Positions 17,356 through 27,494 of a DNA stretch of 64,000 bases are shown piece after piece. This stretch comes from Tindallia magadiensis (GTDB lineage: Bacteria; Bacillota; Clostridia; Peptostreptococcales; Tindalliaceae): positions 62,001-126,000 of the forward strand of contig NZ_FOQA01000007.1 of the NCBI RefSeq assembly GCF_900113635.1, read 5' to 3'. A program made the position numbers and the translations under genes. The notes beneath the pieces were generated by a model. It had not been told where the DNA came from. It did no database searches and saw nothing but the letters and a program-made list of their open reading frames with translations. How positions within the stretch are numbered: position 1 is the stretch's first letter; the number at the start of each line of letters is the position of its first letter.

Positions 17356-18297
17356 GTGAGCTTAAATCACGAATCTGTACTACTATCAGAATCTTTAGAA
17401 TACTTAAATATAAAATCTTCAGGAATTTATGTAGATGGAACATTAGGTGGTGCTGGCCATACAAGTGCCATTGCGCAGAAGCTGGGAAAAGAAGGTCTTG
17501 TAATAGGCATTGATCGAGATGAAGTGGCTATTCACGAAGCATCTAATAAAATGAAGGGTTTAAATCTTTCTTGTCGTTATGAGATTATCCATGATGAATT
17601 TGCAAACATAAAGCAGATTCTTAGTGAGCTGTCGGAACCTTTGGTAGATGGCATATTACTGGATTTAGGAGTATCATCTTTTCAGTTAGATGAAGGGTCA
17701 AGAGGTTTTTCGTATATGAAAGATGCATCCCTTGATATGAGAATGGATCAAAGGCAAACCTTTAATGCTGGAGATGTTGTTAATGGATATTCAGAAGAAA
17801 AGTTACATCAAATTATAAAAGAATATGGGGAAGAAAAGTGGGCGAAACGAGTTGCTTCCTTTATTGTTGAAAGTAGGCAAAGGGCCCCTATTGAAACAAG
17901 CTTTGAGCTTGTGGAGATCATAAAAAATGCCATCCCTGCAAAGGCTAGAAGAGAGGGACCTCATCCGGCAAAACGGACTTTTCAAGCGATAAGAATGGAA
18001 GTGAATCAGGAGCTACAGCAGATAAAGTCACTATTAATGACAGCCATAGATCATTTAAAACCAGGTGGCAGACTATGTGTCATTTCCTTTCACTCCTTAG
18101 AAGATCGAATGGTTAAAAGTGCTTATAAGGAACTTCAAAATGATTGTATTTGTCCAGTAGAGTTTCCGGAATGTAAATGCCAGCAAGAACAACAAATAAA
18201 AATCATAACAAGGAAACCAATCATACCCAGTGAGAGTGAAATAGCGCATAATCCACGTGCGAGAAGTGCGAAATTGAGAGTAGCTGAAAAAATATGA
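17356..18297 (+). CDS. rsmH: 16S rRNA (cytosine(1402)-N4)-methyltransferase
   Basis: SAM-dependent enzyme that adds the N4-methyl group of m4Cm1402 in the ribosomal P site. The SAM motif DGTLGGAGHT is near residue 26, LLDLGVSSFQLD follows, and the C-terminal FHSLEDRMVK motif is family-specific. The frame allows ATG 17332, but the GAGGGGG ribosome site (17341-17347) suits GTG 17356, and the resulting MSLNHESVLL start matches homologs (313 residues). It is the second dcw gene, as in most bacteria. Confidence 0.93.
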   Translation: MSLNHESVLLSESLEYLNIKSSGIYVDGTLGGAGHTSAIAQKLGKEGLVIGIDRDEVAIHEASNKMKGLNLSCRYEIIHDEFANIKQILSELSEPLVDGILLDLGVSSFQLDEGSRGFSYMKDASLDMRMDQRQTFNAGDVVNGYSEEKLHQIIKEYGEEKWAKRVASFIVESRQRAPIETSFELVEIIKNAIPAKARREGPHPAKRTFQAIRMEVNQELQQIKSLLMTAIDHLKPGGRLCVISFHSLEDRMVKSAYKELQNDCICPVEFPECKCQQEQQIKIITRKPIIPSESEIAHNPRARSAKLRVAEKI

Positions 18298-18317
18298 TTT
18301 TGAAAGGGGTGTAAAAT

Positions 18318-18818
18318 ATGCATGCAGCCCAACAGTTGCCTTATGAATATCCATATGAGATACCAGCTTCTAAGGATAAAAAAGGTAAGCAGATTAAAAG
18401 AAAAAAGGCAGAAAAGAAAAAATATGCACTAGAGCTAGTTATTCTAATGTCTTGTTTAAGTGCTGTTTTGGCGTTAAACCTATTTTTAGTGGGCCGATAT
18501 GCTAATATTACTAACACCAGACATGCTGTGACAACTCTGGAGAAAAAAACGGAACAGCTTCAAAATCAAAGAGAGCAGTTGATGGTTGAGATAGAAAGAG
18601 CTTCCAGACTAGAGTGGGTTGAAGCGGAAGCAAAAACAAGATTATCGATGAAATACCCTGACAAAGATCAGCTTATTTATATTAGTGTGGATCCAGATAG
18701 AGTAAGACAAGTATCTCAAAGAATGGAAACGCATTCTCTTGAAGAAGAGCAAAATGGAACCTTACCTCAACCGTTAGAAAAAATAATTCATAAATTTGCG
18801 GGCATTTTACGCATCTAA
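18318..18818 (+). CDS. ftsL: Cell division protein FtsL
   Basis: A bitopic divisome protein that forms a complex with DivIB/FtsQ and DivIC/FtsB. The 166 residues show a lysine-rich cytoplasmic N-terminus (about 20-38), one transmembrane helix (about 42-62) and an extracellular coiled coil (about 75-100, TLEKKTEQLQNQREQLMVEI). Sequence conservation in FtsL is low. Identification rests on topology and on the position between rsmH and the class B penicillin-binding protein. The C-terminal tail beyond about residue 130 is longer than usual. Confidence 0.85.
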   Translation: MHAAQQLPYEYPYEIPASKDKKGKQIKRKKAEKKKYALELVILMSCLSAVLALNLFLVGRYANITNTRHAVTTLEKKTEQLQNQREQLMVEIERASRLEWVEAEAKTRLSMKYPDKDQLIYISVDPDRVRQVSQRMETHSLEEEQNGTLPQPLEKIIHKFAGILRI

Positions 18819-18850
18819 AATGGTATACTTTCTAAGGGAGGTGCGTGAGC

Positions 18851-21007
18851 TTGAATGCTTCAATAAATGGATGTCGAAAAAGAATTTTTATAGTACATAT
18901 CCTCGTGTCACTGGCACTGTTTGTCTTGATTGTTAGACTTGGATGGCTTCAAATTGTTGAAGGTGAGCATTACCAGTCGATGGCAAATCAACAACATACC
19001 AGTGATTTTGTTGTACCATCTAAAAGAGGGACTATTTATGATAGAAATGGAAAAGAGCTAGCTTTAACAACTGTTAAAAATAGGATTTGGGCAAATCCTA
19101 TGATTATAAATGATCCGGAAGAGACCGCGCAAATATTGGCTGAGGCTCTTGAATTGGATGAAGAAGAAATTCTATCAACCATAACCAGGGAAAACAGTAC
19201 CTTAGTCAGTGTTGCTAGAAGGGTTAATGATGATGTTAGGAAAGAAATTGCAGAACATAAAATACGAGGTATTTGGTTTGTTGATGATAATGAGCGTAAT
19301 TATCCTTATGGGAATTTTGCAGCTTATATTTTAGGTCATACAACAGATGATGGGATGGGAATTGCTGGGATTGAGCAACGATATGAAAAAGAACTTTCAG
19401 GTAGTTCGGGACGCTCTATTCTTCATCTGGACGGAGCGAGAAGACAACTACCTTTTTATATGGAAACGCATTATCCTCCGGCTGATGGGAAAGATATTAT
19501 TTTGACCATCGATGAAGTGATTCAACACTATACGGAAAGAGCGGTTATTAACGCATTAGAGAAAAATAAGGCAAAGAGAGTAATAGCGATTATGATGGAT
19601 GTGAATACGGGTGAAATTCTTTCCTTAGCGGCAAAGCCTGATTATGACCCTAACATGCCTAGAGAGCCGCTGGATCCAGAAAAAAGAACGGCATTACAGC
19701 AACTAAACTCTGAAGAAAGAATGAATTCTTGGTTTGAGATGTGGCGAAATCCTGTTTTTCAAGAAGTATATGAGCCGGGATCTGTCTTTAAGGTTATTAC
19801 AACGGCTGCAAGTTTAGAAGAAAACATAGCAACTCCGTATAGTAATTTTTATTCAGAGGGACGAATAGAAGTAAGTGGAACAACTATTAGATCTTGGCGA
19901 TGGTATAATCCGTTTGGTGATCAATCCTTAAAAGAAGCTGTGAAAAATTCTGATAACCCTGTTTTTGTGAAACTGGTACAGGCATTAGGCAAAGAGAAAA
20001 TGTATCAATACTTATATTCTTTTGGTTTTAATGAACTGACAGGAATCGATTACCCTGGAGAAATCAACTCGCTGATGCATCGCGAAGATACTGTAGGACC
20101 TGTTGAACTTGCTACAACGAGCTTTGGTCAAGGAATATCGGTTACGCCTATAAGAATGTTGACTTCAGGAGTGGCAACCATTAATGGAGGATACCTTTTA
20201 GAACCAAAGCTGGTTCGAGGTACCCGGTCCGAGCAGGGTGAGCTAGAAGAGTTTTTTGAACCAACCATTGTTAGACAGGTAATCTCAGAGAAAACATCTG
20301 ATGAGATGAGGTATATTTTAGATTATGCTATTTCAGAAGATTCGCTTGCTCATGTGCCAGGATATCAGCTTGGAGGCAAAACAGGGACCGCACAAAAAAT
20401 TGTGGATGGCAGATATGCGCCAGGAAAATATGTATCTTCTTTCTTTGGCTTTTTTCCTGTAGAAGAACCGGAAATAGCTTTACTGGTATTGATTGATGAG
20501 CCAAGTGCTGGAGCCTATTTTGGCGGAGAAGTGGCATCTCCAGTTGCTGGAGAAATTTTGAGAGAAACATTGCGTTATCTGGACTATAAGCCAGCCTCTC
20601 ATAGTGATGAAGATAGTCGTCAAGAAATTATTGTTCCAGAGATTCGTGACCTTACGGTTCGCGAGGCCAGAAACTTATTACAGGAACACAGTTTAGAAAT
20701 GAATCTGGAAACCGCATCAACACTTGGTGATGATGCAATTGTGATCGACTTATTTCCCAAGCCTGGCACAAATGTACCGAGCAACTCTAATATTATTGTT
20801 TATACAGGTCATGAAGCGGATGAAAGTGGTCTTGTTCTGGTTCCTGATTTGAGAGGGAAAACCATTCGTGAAGTCAATACGATTATTGGAAATAGAGATC
20901 TACAGTTGAAAATTACTGGCAGCGGCTTAGCGATCGAACAAAGTCCTTCGCCTGGAACTTTTTTAGAACCAGGATCGATGATCAATGTTCGTTTTGCACC
21001 AGAATAG
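18851..21007 (+). CDS. Class B penicillin-binding protein with two PASTA domains (FtsI/SpoVD type)
   Basis: Septal peptidoglycan transpeptidase. It has an N-terminal membrane anchor (about residues 14-34) and a PBP dimer domain. Transpeptidase motifs are the active-site Ser311 in SVFK, SDN (367-369) and KTG (510-512). Two C-terminal PASTA repeats begin at IVPEIRDLTVREA and LVPDLRGKTIREV. It may be the division PBP (PbpB/FtsI) or SpoVD; with only one such gene here it may be the division enzyme. The frame also allows GTG 18845, but the GGGAGG site (18836-18841) is better spaced for TTG 18851 (718 residues). Confidence 0.92.
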   Translation: MNASINGCRKRIFIVHILVSLALFVLIVRLGWLQIVEGEHYQSMANQQHTSDFVVPSKRGTIYDRNGKELALTTVKNRIWANPMIINDPEETAQILAEALELDEEEILSTITRENSTLVSVARRVNDDVRKEIAEHKIRGIWFVDDNERNYPYGNFAAYILGHTTDDGMGIAGIEQRYEKELSGSSGRSILHLDGARRQLPFYMETHYPPADGKDIILTIDEVIQHYTERAVINALEKNKAKRVIAIMMDVNTGEILSLAAKPDYDPNMPREPLDPEKRTALQQLNSEERMNSWFEMWRNPVFQEVYEPGSVFKVITTAASLEENIATPYSNFYSEGRIEVSGTTIRSWRWYNPFGDQSLKEAVKNSDNPVFVKLVQALGKEKMYQYLYSFGFNELTGIDYPGEINSLMHREDTVGPVELATTSFGQGISVTPIRMLTSGVATINGGYLLEPKLVRGTRSEQGELEEFFEPTIVRQVISEKTSDEMRYILDYAISEDSLAHVPGYQLGGKTGTAQKIVDGRYAPGKYVSSFFGFFPVEEPEIALLVLIDEPSAGAYFGGEVASPVAGEILRETLRYLDYKPASHSDEDSRQEIIVPEIRDLTVREARNLLQEHSLEMNLETASTLGDDAIVIDLFPKPGTNVPSNSNIIVYTGHEADESGLVLVPDLRGKTIREVNTIIGNRDLQLKITGSGLAIEQSPSPGTFLEPGSMINVRFAPE

Positions 21008-21116
21008 TTCTTTTTAAACTGGTAATTTAACGAAAAAAAATTTATAATAATGAAGGTTGTTTTAAATGAAAGCTGTTTTATTTGGTGAACAAGTTTAAGG
21101 TTATGAGGAGGCCAAT

Positions 21117-22583
21117 ATGAGATTGCAAGACATGCTATCCGGTATAGAGTTTGAAATATTGCAACAAAGTCATGAAGAAGAAATCACACATATCACTTAT
21201 GATTCCAGAAAAGTGGTGCCAGGTTCCTTATTTATTTGTATTTCAGGAATGGAAACGGATGGACACCAATTTGCTAATGAAGCTATTCGTAAAGGAGCTA
21301 TTGCGCTAGTAGTAGAGAAAGCGGTACCTAATGTGCAAGGCGTTACTATGATCTGTGTTAAAGATTCTCGTAAAGCAATGGCTGTTATTGCTGCTGCTTT
21401 TTATGGAAATCCATCCTCTGATCTTGATATGATAGGAGTTACAGGAACTAATGGAAAAACAACTATTACCTATATGTTAAAAAACATCTTTAAGCAGGCT
21501 CAGGTTGAGACCGGTGTTATTGGGACGATAAGTAACTGGATAGGTGAACAGGAGCTTGAAGCTGTAAGGACAACGCCAGAGTCTCCGGACTTTCAATTAT
21601 TGCTTAAAAAAATGGTAAAGGAGCATGTTGATAAATGTATTATGGAGGTCTCTTCGCATTCTCTATGCCTACAGCGAGTGTATGCCACCAAATTTCAAGT
21701 AGGTGTCTTTACGAATCTTACAGAAGATCATATGGATTTTCATCCAACTACTGAACATTATTATCAGTCCAAGAAAAAACTTTTTCATATGACAGAAAAG
21801 GCTAATATAATTAATATCGATGACCCCTTTGGCTTGAGATTGGCAGAGGAACTTGCTCATTCTGAAGTTTCTTTATTTACCTATGGTATTGAAAGAAATG
21901 CCGATCTTAAAGCTTCGAATATAATAATGGACTACAAAGGCGTATGTTTTAAGGTTCAAGGAATGGGAATGAATCACTCTGTTTCTTTACCAATAACTGG
22001 TAAATTCAGTATTTACAATGCTTTGGCAGCTATAGGGGCAGCTAGGACTATGGAGGTATCTCCCGTAGAAATTGTTCATGCATTGGAAAATATGGAAGGA
22101 GTTCCAGGACGTCTTCAAAGAGTTAAAGAAATTGCTGATCTTGGAATTATTATAGACTATGCACATACAGCAGATGCGTTAATGAATGTATTGGAATCCA
22201 TAAGAGGATTTTCTGAGAAAAGAGTGATTACGGTCTTTGGTTGTGGTGGGGATCGTGATAAGAGCAAGAGACCCAAAATGGGAGAAATATCTGGAAAATA
22301 TAGTGACTATACGGTTCTTACATCAGACAATCCAAGATCTGAAAATCCAGATGAAATTTTACAATCAATAGAGGTTGGTATCAATAAAGTGCATGGAAGT
22401 TATGAAAAAATAGAGAGTCGAAGAGAAGCAATTAGGCGGGCGATTTCCATTGCGAAAAAAGGTGATATTATATTAATTGCGGGAAAAGGCCATGAAAAAA
22501 CGCAAACGGTAGGAAAGGAAACCATTTGCTTTGACGATTATGAAGTGGCGTTGGAAGCAGCTAGAGAGGAAAATGTTTTATGA
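21117..22583 (+). CDS. murE: UDP-MurNAc-L-Ala-D-Glu:meso-diaminopimelate ligase
   Basis: Adds the third residue of the peptidoglycan stem peptide in the cytoplasm. The three Mur ligase domains are present: the ATP loop GTNGKTT is at 110-116, and the central and C-terminal domains follow. The DNPR motif at 404-407 marks specificity for meso-diaminopimelate over lysine, so the wall should be of the mDAP type. A strong GAGGAGG site precedes the ATG. The stop overlaps the murF start (ATGA). Confidence 0.96.
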   Translation: MRLQDMLSGIEFEILQQSHEEEITHITYDSRKVVPGSLFICISGMETDGHQFANEAIRKGAIALVVEKAVPNVQGVTMICVKDSRKAMAVIAAAFYGNPSSDLDMIGVTGTNGKTTITYMLKNIFKQAQVETGVIGTISNWIGEQELEAVRTTPESPDFQLLLKKMVKEHVDKCIMEVSSHSLCLQRVYATKFQVGVFTNLTEDHMDFHPTTEHYYQSKKKLFHMTEKANIINIDDPFGLRLAEELAHSEVSLFTYGIERNADLKASNIIMDYKGVCFKVQGMGMNHSVSLPITGKFSIYNALAAIGAARTMEVSPVEIVHALENMEGVPGRLQRVKEIADLGIIIDYAHTADALMNVLESIRGFSEKRVITVFGCGGDRDKSKRPKMGEISGKYSDYTVLTSDNPRSENPDEILQSIEVGINKVHGSYEKIESRREAIRRAISIAKKGDIILIAGKGHEKTQTVGKETICFDDYEVALEAAREENVL

Positions 22584-23977
22584 AACCATTGGTAATAAGT
22601 AAAATTGTCCGGTATGCAGAAGGTCATATCAGTGAAAGTATTGAAAAAGATAGGCTTATTAATCATGTTACTATTGACTCAAGACAATGCCGTAAAGGCA
22701 GTCTTTTTATTCCGCTGAAGGGGAATCAATGGGATGGTCATTCCTTTATAAATGATGCTGCAAATCAGGGGGCAACAGCGTGCTTATATGAACCTGCCCT
22801 TTATGCAAAAGAGGACATTCCTACTAATATGATAGGAATTGCTGTAGAAGACTGCCAAAGGGCTCTGGAGCGTTTGGCGAGTAGTTATAGAGAAGAGTTT
22901 ACAATACCCTTTATTGCGATTACTGGCAGTAATGGCAAAACAACAACGAAAGATATGACAGCAGCTGTTTTATCATCCAAATATCAAGTGCTAAAAAATC
23001 CTGGGAATTATAATAATCATATAGGACTTCCTTTAAGCATTCTCGGTCTTGATAATAATCATCAGGTTGCTGTGTTGGAAATGGGTATGTCTGGAGCTGG
23101 TGAAATTGGTCTTCTTAGCAAAATTGCGAAGCCAGATTATGCGGTTATTACCAATATAGGCATGGCTCATGTGGAAAATTTGGGGAATAGATTGAATATT
23201 GCTTATGCCAAGAAAGAAATTACCGAAGGGCTTAGTCCAAAAGGAACGCTTTTACTCAACAAAGAAGATGATTATTATGAAGTTTTATGCAATAATCACT
23301 TAAAGGACTATGAGATTACTAGTGTAGGACTACAAGACAAAACAGCATTCCATGCTTGCGGTATAGAAGATCTAGGGCAAGATGGTTTCAAATTTCAAAC
23401 CAATGAAACCGGCGATTTCTTTTTTTATGTCAGACAGCCTGGAATGCACAATATTACAAATGCTCTTTTTGCAATAAAAATAGCCTTGCTTTTCGGTTTG
23501 AAAAATGAAGAAATACAAAATGGCCTAAATAATTTGAAGCCAGCAGCAATGAGGATGGAAATATGCCGACTTCATCATGCGGACGTGGTGAACGATGCAT
23601 ATAACGCCAATCCAGATTCGATGAAGGCAGCAATACAGTTCATCAGTCAATATCCTGCTGAACGAAGAATAGCTGTTTTAGGAGATATGTATGAGCTGGG
23701 TGAGCATACAGAGTCAGCCCACAAAGACATAGGAAATGAAATCATAAAGAAGCAGATAGATTATTTGATAACCGTTGGAGATTTTGCTTCATGGATAGCA
23801 TCGGAAGCGGTAGCGGGAGGAATGGATTTTCAAATGATCAGCAACACTAAGGACTATAGGGAGGCAGCTAATATTCTTAAAAAAATGATTCGAAAGGGTG
23901 ATGTGGTGCTATTAAAAGCATCGCGAAAAATGTCACTAGAAAAAATGGTTCATTTAATAGAGGAAGGAGCAAGGTAA
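22580..23977 (+). CDS. murF: UDP-MurNAc-tripeptide:D-Ala-D-Ala ligase
   Basis: Completes the UDP-MurNAc-pentapeptide precursor by adding D-Ala-D-Ala. The ATP-binding loop GSNGKTT is at residues 116-122, with NYNNHIGLPL downstream (Mur ligase central domain) and a C-terminal domain containing the YNANPDSM motif. The 465 residues are standard. It is coupled to murE by a four-base overlap and to mraY by direct abutment. Confidence 0.95.
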   Translation: MKPLVISKIVRYAEGHISESIEKDRLINHVTIDSRQCRKGSLFIPLKGNQWDGHSFINDAANQGATACLYEPALYAKEDIPTNMIGIAVEDCQRALERLASSYREEFTIPFIAITGSNGKTTTKDMTAAVLSSKYQVLKNPGNYNNHIGLPLSILGLDNNHQVAVLEMGMSGAGEIGLLSKIAKPDYAVITNIGMAHVENLGNRLNIAYAKKEITEGLSPKGTLLLNKEDDYYEVLCNNHLKDYEITSVGLQDKTAFHACGIEDLGQDGFKFQTNETGDFFFYVRQPGMHNITNALFAIKIALLFGLKNEEIQNGLNNLKPAAMRMEICRLHHADVVNDAYNANPDSMKAAIQFISQYPAERRIAVLGDMYELGEHTESAHKDIGNEIIKKQIDYLITVGDFASWIASEAVAGGMDFQMISNTKDYREAANILKKMIRKGDVVLLKASRKMSLEKMVHLIEEGAR

Positions 23978-24940
23978 TTGATATTGCAAAGAGCGTTGAT
24001 TCTTTCTATCCTGCTGGGATTTGTATTTTCAACAATGATAGGCCCCTTTATGATACCTGCTTTAAGAAGAGTCAAGGCTGGGCAAAGCATACGGGAAGAT
24101 GGCCCTCAAACACATTTAATAAAAGCAGGGACACCTACAATGGGTGGGCTCATCATGATCCCCTCTAGTATTCTTGCTGTTATTCTGTTAACAGAAATGA
24201 CTTATGAACTGAAAGCGGCTTTCCTTTCTTTTCTGGGTTTTGCGATCATAGGATTCATTGATGATTATTTAAAGGTAGTCTTAAAAAGACCTTTAGGATT
24301 AAGAGCTTATCAGAAAATGGGTCTTCAGATTTTTGTTACAGCAATTTTTATTGGTCTTGCTGATTACTTGCTGATTTTGCCAGAAAAGCTATTTATTCCA
24401 TATGCAAGAGTGTATATAGATTTGGGGATATTATGGATTCCTTTTCTTTTCTTTGTTATCATAGGAACTGTAAATAGTGTGAATTTAACCGATGGACTTG
24501 ATGGGTTAGCTTCTGGAATAACCGTTATTGTCACCGGGTTCTTTAGCCTCGTCGCATGGCATATGGGATATCAAGATTTGGCTTGGTTTGCTGGTGCCGT
24601 TTCTGGATCGTGTATTGGATTTTTGGTCTATAACATATACCCTGCTAAGATTTTTATGGGTGATACTGGATCGCTTGCCCTTGGAGGTGCGATCGCCGCT
24701 TTAGCTGTCATTACAAATATGACCCTTCTTTTGCCAATTGTTGGTGGGGTTTTCTTTATTGAAACCTTGTCAGTTATGATACAGGTTGCTGGATATAAGA
24801 CAACAGGGAAGCGAATTTTCAGAATGAGTCCACTTCATCACCACTTTGAATTGTGCGGATGGTCGGAGACCAGAGTAGTAACCGTTTTTTGGGGTGTGAC
24901 TATCATCCTGTGCCTGGCTGGTATTCTAGGTATACAATGA
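23978..24940 (+). CDS. mraY: Phospho-N-acetylmuramoyl-pentapeptide transferase
   Basis: Integral membrane enzyme that forms lipid I from UDP-MurNAc-pentapeptide and undecaprenyl phosphate. The 320 residues have about ten transmembrane segments. Catalytic motifs are FIDDYLKV (Asp pair), NLTDGLDGLA, MGDTGSLALGG and the terminal PLHHHFE loop. The start is TTG 23978, directly after the murF stop, with GGAAGGAG 8-10 bases upstream. Confidence 0.95.
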   Translation: MILQRALILSILLGFVFSTMIGPFMIPALRRVKAGQSIREDGPQTHLIKAGTPTMGGLIMIPSSILAVILLTEMTYELKAAFLSFLGFAIIGFIDDYLKVVLKRPLGLRAYQKMGLQIFVTAIFIGLADYLLILPEKLFIPYARVYIDLGILWIPFLFFVIIGTVNSVNLTDGLDGLASGITVIVTGFFSLVAWHMGYQDLAWFAGAVSGSCIGFLVYNIYPAKIFMGDTGSLALGGAIAALAVITNMTLLLPIVGGVFFIETLSVMIQVAGYKTTGKRIFRMSPLHHHFELCGWSETRVVTVFWGVTIILCLAGILGIQ

Positions 24941-24953
24941 CAAAAGAAAGGTT

Positions 24954-26354
24954 ATGATGAGAATGAATCCTATATTAAATAAAAATCTGGACGGAAAAAA
25001 AGTACTGGTTATAGGGCTTGGGATAACAGGCGTTTCTTTAGTAGAATTTTTAGCTCGTCAAAAGGTTGACATTATTATCAATGATTGTAAAGATGAAGCA
25101 ACTCTTTCGCCCATTCTGGAAAAATTGCAAGATATTCGTTGCCAGTATATCTTAGGGAAACATCCAGAAACATTGAAAGAGGCTGGGGAGCCGGATATAC
25201 TTATTCCATCGCCGGGTGTTCCTTTAGATATTCCTATTATTTCTGAAGCTAAGCTTAAAAAAATACCTGTAATAGGAGAGATAGAACTGGCCTATAAGCA
25301 TATGCAAGCCCCTATTCTAGCTATTACAGGAACTAATGGAAAAACAACAACTACCGCTTTGGTAGGCGATATGGTAGAACGAGCGGAAATAAAGACAGAG
25401 ATAGTGGGTAATATTGGGACGGCCGCTATTTCAAAAATTGAGTATCTTAATCAAGAGGCATACTGTGTGATGGAGGTAAGCAGTTTTCAGTTAGAAACGA
25501 TTGAAACATTCAGACCAAAATCAGCAGCGGTGCTTAATATTACGCCTGATCACTTAAACAGACATAAATCTTTTGAAAAATATGCTCAACTAAAATTTGA
25601 CGTTTTTTCTAATCAAACGACAAAGGATTATGCCGTTATTAATGCTGATGATGATACGTGCTTACAAATGTTAGAAAAACAAGAAATAAAATCGAAGGTG
25701 ATTTTATTTAGCCGTTTAAGAGAATTGAAAGAAGGGATTTTTCTAAAAGAAGGCAAAATACTGATTAAAGAAAAGCATCAAGATACTATCGTGATTGATC
25801 GAGACAGAATTTTATTACCAGGGGATCACAACCTTGAAAATGCTATGGCGGCTATTGGATTAGCTTGGTCTGCAGGAGTTCCATTAAAGGCGATCAGAGA
25901 GTCCTTAGAGAAGTTTAAGGGTGTTGAACATCGTATAGAGATGGTTGATTGCATAGAGGAAGTGACTTATATTAATGATTCAAAAGCCACTAATCCAGAT
26001 GCAACGGAAAAGGCTGTTTTGTCAGTGGAAAGACCAATTATTCTTTTAGCTGGTGGTATGGACAAGAAAAGTAATTTTGAGGGACTGATTGATAAGTTTG
26101 CAAACAGAGTTAAGCACCTTATTGTGTATGGAGAGACAGCTGATAAACTGGTAGAAGATTGCCGCGAAAAAAATTTTTATTCGGTAACAAAAACGAAGGA
26201 CTTGGAAGAAGCCGTAAGATATGCCTACCAGATATCACATCCTGGTGACGCTGTACTGCTTTCACCGGCATGTGCCAGTTGGGATATGTATAGAAACTAC
26301 GAAGAACGAGGAAATCATTTTAAGCGACTTGTCAGCCAGATCAAAAGAAAATGA
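24954..26354 (+). CDS. murD: UDP-N-acetylmuramoylalanine--D-glutamate ligase
   Basis: Adds D-glutamate to UDP-MurNAc-L-Ala. The N-terminal Rossmann-like segment (KVLVIGLGITGVS, about 16-28) is followed by the ATP loop GTNGKTTTT and the YINDSKATNPDA and LLSPACASWD motifs near the C-terminus, all characteristic of MurD. The 466 residues are normal. It lies 13 bases after mraY. Confidence 0.95.
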   Translation: MMRMNPILNKNLDGKKVLVIGLGITGVSLVEFLARQKVDIIINDCKDEATLSPILEKLQDIRCQYILGKHPETLKEAGEPDILIPSPGVPLDIPIISEAKLKKIPVIGEIELAYKHMQAPILAITGTNGKTTTTALVGDMVERAEIKTEIVGNIGTAAISKIEYLNQEAYCVMEVSSFQLETIETFRPKSAAVLNITPDHLNRHKSFEKYAQLKFDVFSNQTTKDYAVINADDDTCLQMLEKQEIKSKVILFSRLRELKEGIFLKEGKILIKEKHQDTIVIDRDRILLPGDHNLENAMAAIGLAWSAGVPLKAIRESLEKFKGVEHRIEMVDCIEEVTYINDSKATNPDATEKAVLSVERPIILLAGGMDKKSNFEGLIDKFANRVKHLIVYGETADKLVEDCREKNFYSVTKTKDLEEAVRYAYQISHPGDAVLLSPACASWDMYRNYEERGNHFKRLVSQIKRK

Positions 26355-26374
26355 TGAGATAAGGCGGTGAAGTA

Positions 26375-27493
26375 ATGAGACCAAATAAAGGAATAGATAT
26401 CCCGTTACTAATATCCGTTATACTACTGGTTGTAATAGGTATTATTATGGTATTTAGTTCAAGTTATTCTTATGCGCTCATTCATAATCATGATGGCGCT
26501 CATTATCTCAAAAGGGTATTACAGTGGTCTGTTTTAGGAGCAGGAGCGCTTATGTTTTGTAGTTATTGTCCTTACCGAATTTGGGCAAGATTTTCCAATG
26601 CAATTATGGTTGTTGCGTTAGTAACATTAGTCATTGTATTGACACCATTAGGGAAAGAAGTGAACCACGCGCAAAGATGGATAGAAGTTGCAGGAATCAA
26701 TATCATGCCTTCTGAAATTGCTAAAGTTGCTATTATTTTTTATATGGCAGCCATTATGGAAAAGAACAAATATAAGCTAAAGAATTTTCAAGAAGGATTT
26801 GCGCCACATCTAATCATGGGCGGTATTGTTTTTGCCTTAGTATATCAGCAGCCTGATTTTAGTACGGGACTGATTATTCTAAGCATTATGATGATTATGC
26901 TCTTTGTAAGTGGTGTAAATATGGTTTATTATACAGGCATTCTATTTTCTGGAACGGCGTTGGCAGCTTCAGCTCTTATATATATCTTTATGAGTGGACA
27001 AGGGTATAAAGCGAGACGATTAGTAGCGTATATAGACCCTTGGTCAGATCCATTAGATGCAGGTTTGCAAACGGTGCAATCGCTCCTTGCCATTGGTTCA
27101 GGAGGAATAGCAGGCAGAGGTATAGGTCGCAGCATCCAAAAGCATCTGTATTTGCCTGAGCCACAAAACGATTTTATCTTTGCGATTATCGGTGAAGAAG
27201 TTGGGTTTATCGGTGCTTCTATCGTAGTACTATTGTTCGGTGTTTATATTTGGAGAGGAACATGTATTGCTATCAATGCTCCGGACATGTTTTCCTGCCT
27301 TGTAGCAACAGGCATTACATCAATGATTGCAATCCAGGTAATTGTCAACGTAGGAGTTGCTACATCCTTACTTCCAGTGACAGGTATTCCCCTCCCTTTT
27401 ATTAGTTATGGAGGAAGTTCGCTCTTGATGATGCTTGCTTGTACCGGGATTTTGCTTAACATATCAAGATATTCAGAAATACAGGGAGGATAA
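26375..27493 (+). CDS. ftsW: Cell-cycle SEDS glycosyltransferase FtsW (SpoVE type)
   Basis: SEDS-family membrane protein that polymerises lipid II at the septum together with the class B PBP. The 372 residues have about ten membrane segments. Family motifs include the QQPDFSTG segment near residue 160 and the C-terminal LPFISYGGSSLL. Position between murD and murG argues for the divisome member rather than RodA. SpoVE is the sporulation paralog in the same position in bacilli, and the two cannot be told apart here. Confidence 0.93.
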   Translation: MRPNKGIDIPLLISVILLVVIGIIMVFSSSYSYALIHNHDGAHYLKRVLQWSVLGAGALMFCSYCPYRIWARFSNAIMVVALVTLVIVLTPLGKEVNHAQRWIEVAGINIMPSEIAKVAIIFYMAAIMEKNKYKLKNFQEGFAPHLIMGGIVFALVYQQPDFSTGLIILSIMMIMLFVSGVNMVYYTGILFSGTALAASALIYIFMSGQGYKARRLVAYIDPWSDPLDAGLQTVQSLLAIGSGGIAGRGIGRSIQKHLYLPEPQNDFIFAIIGEEVGFIGASIVVLLFGVYIWRGTCIAINAPDMFSCLVATGITSMIAIQVIVNVGVATSLLPVTGIPLPFISYGGSSLLMMLACTGILLNISRYSEIQGG

Positions 27494-27494
27494 T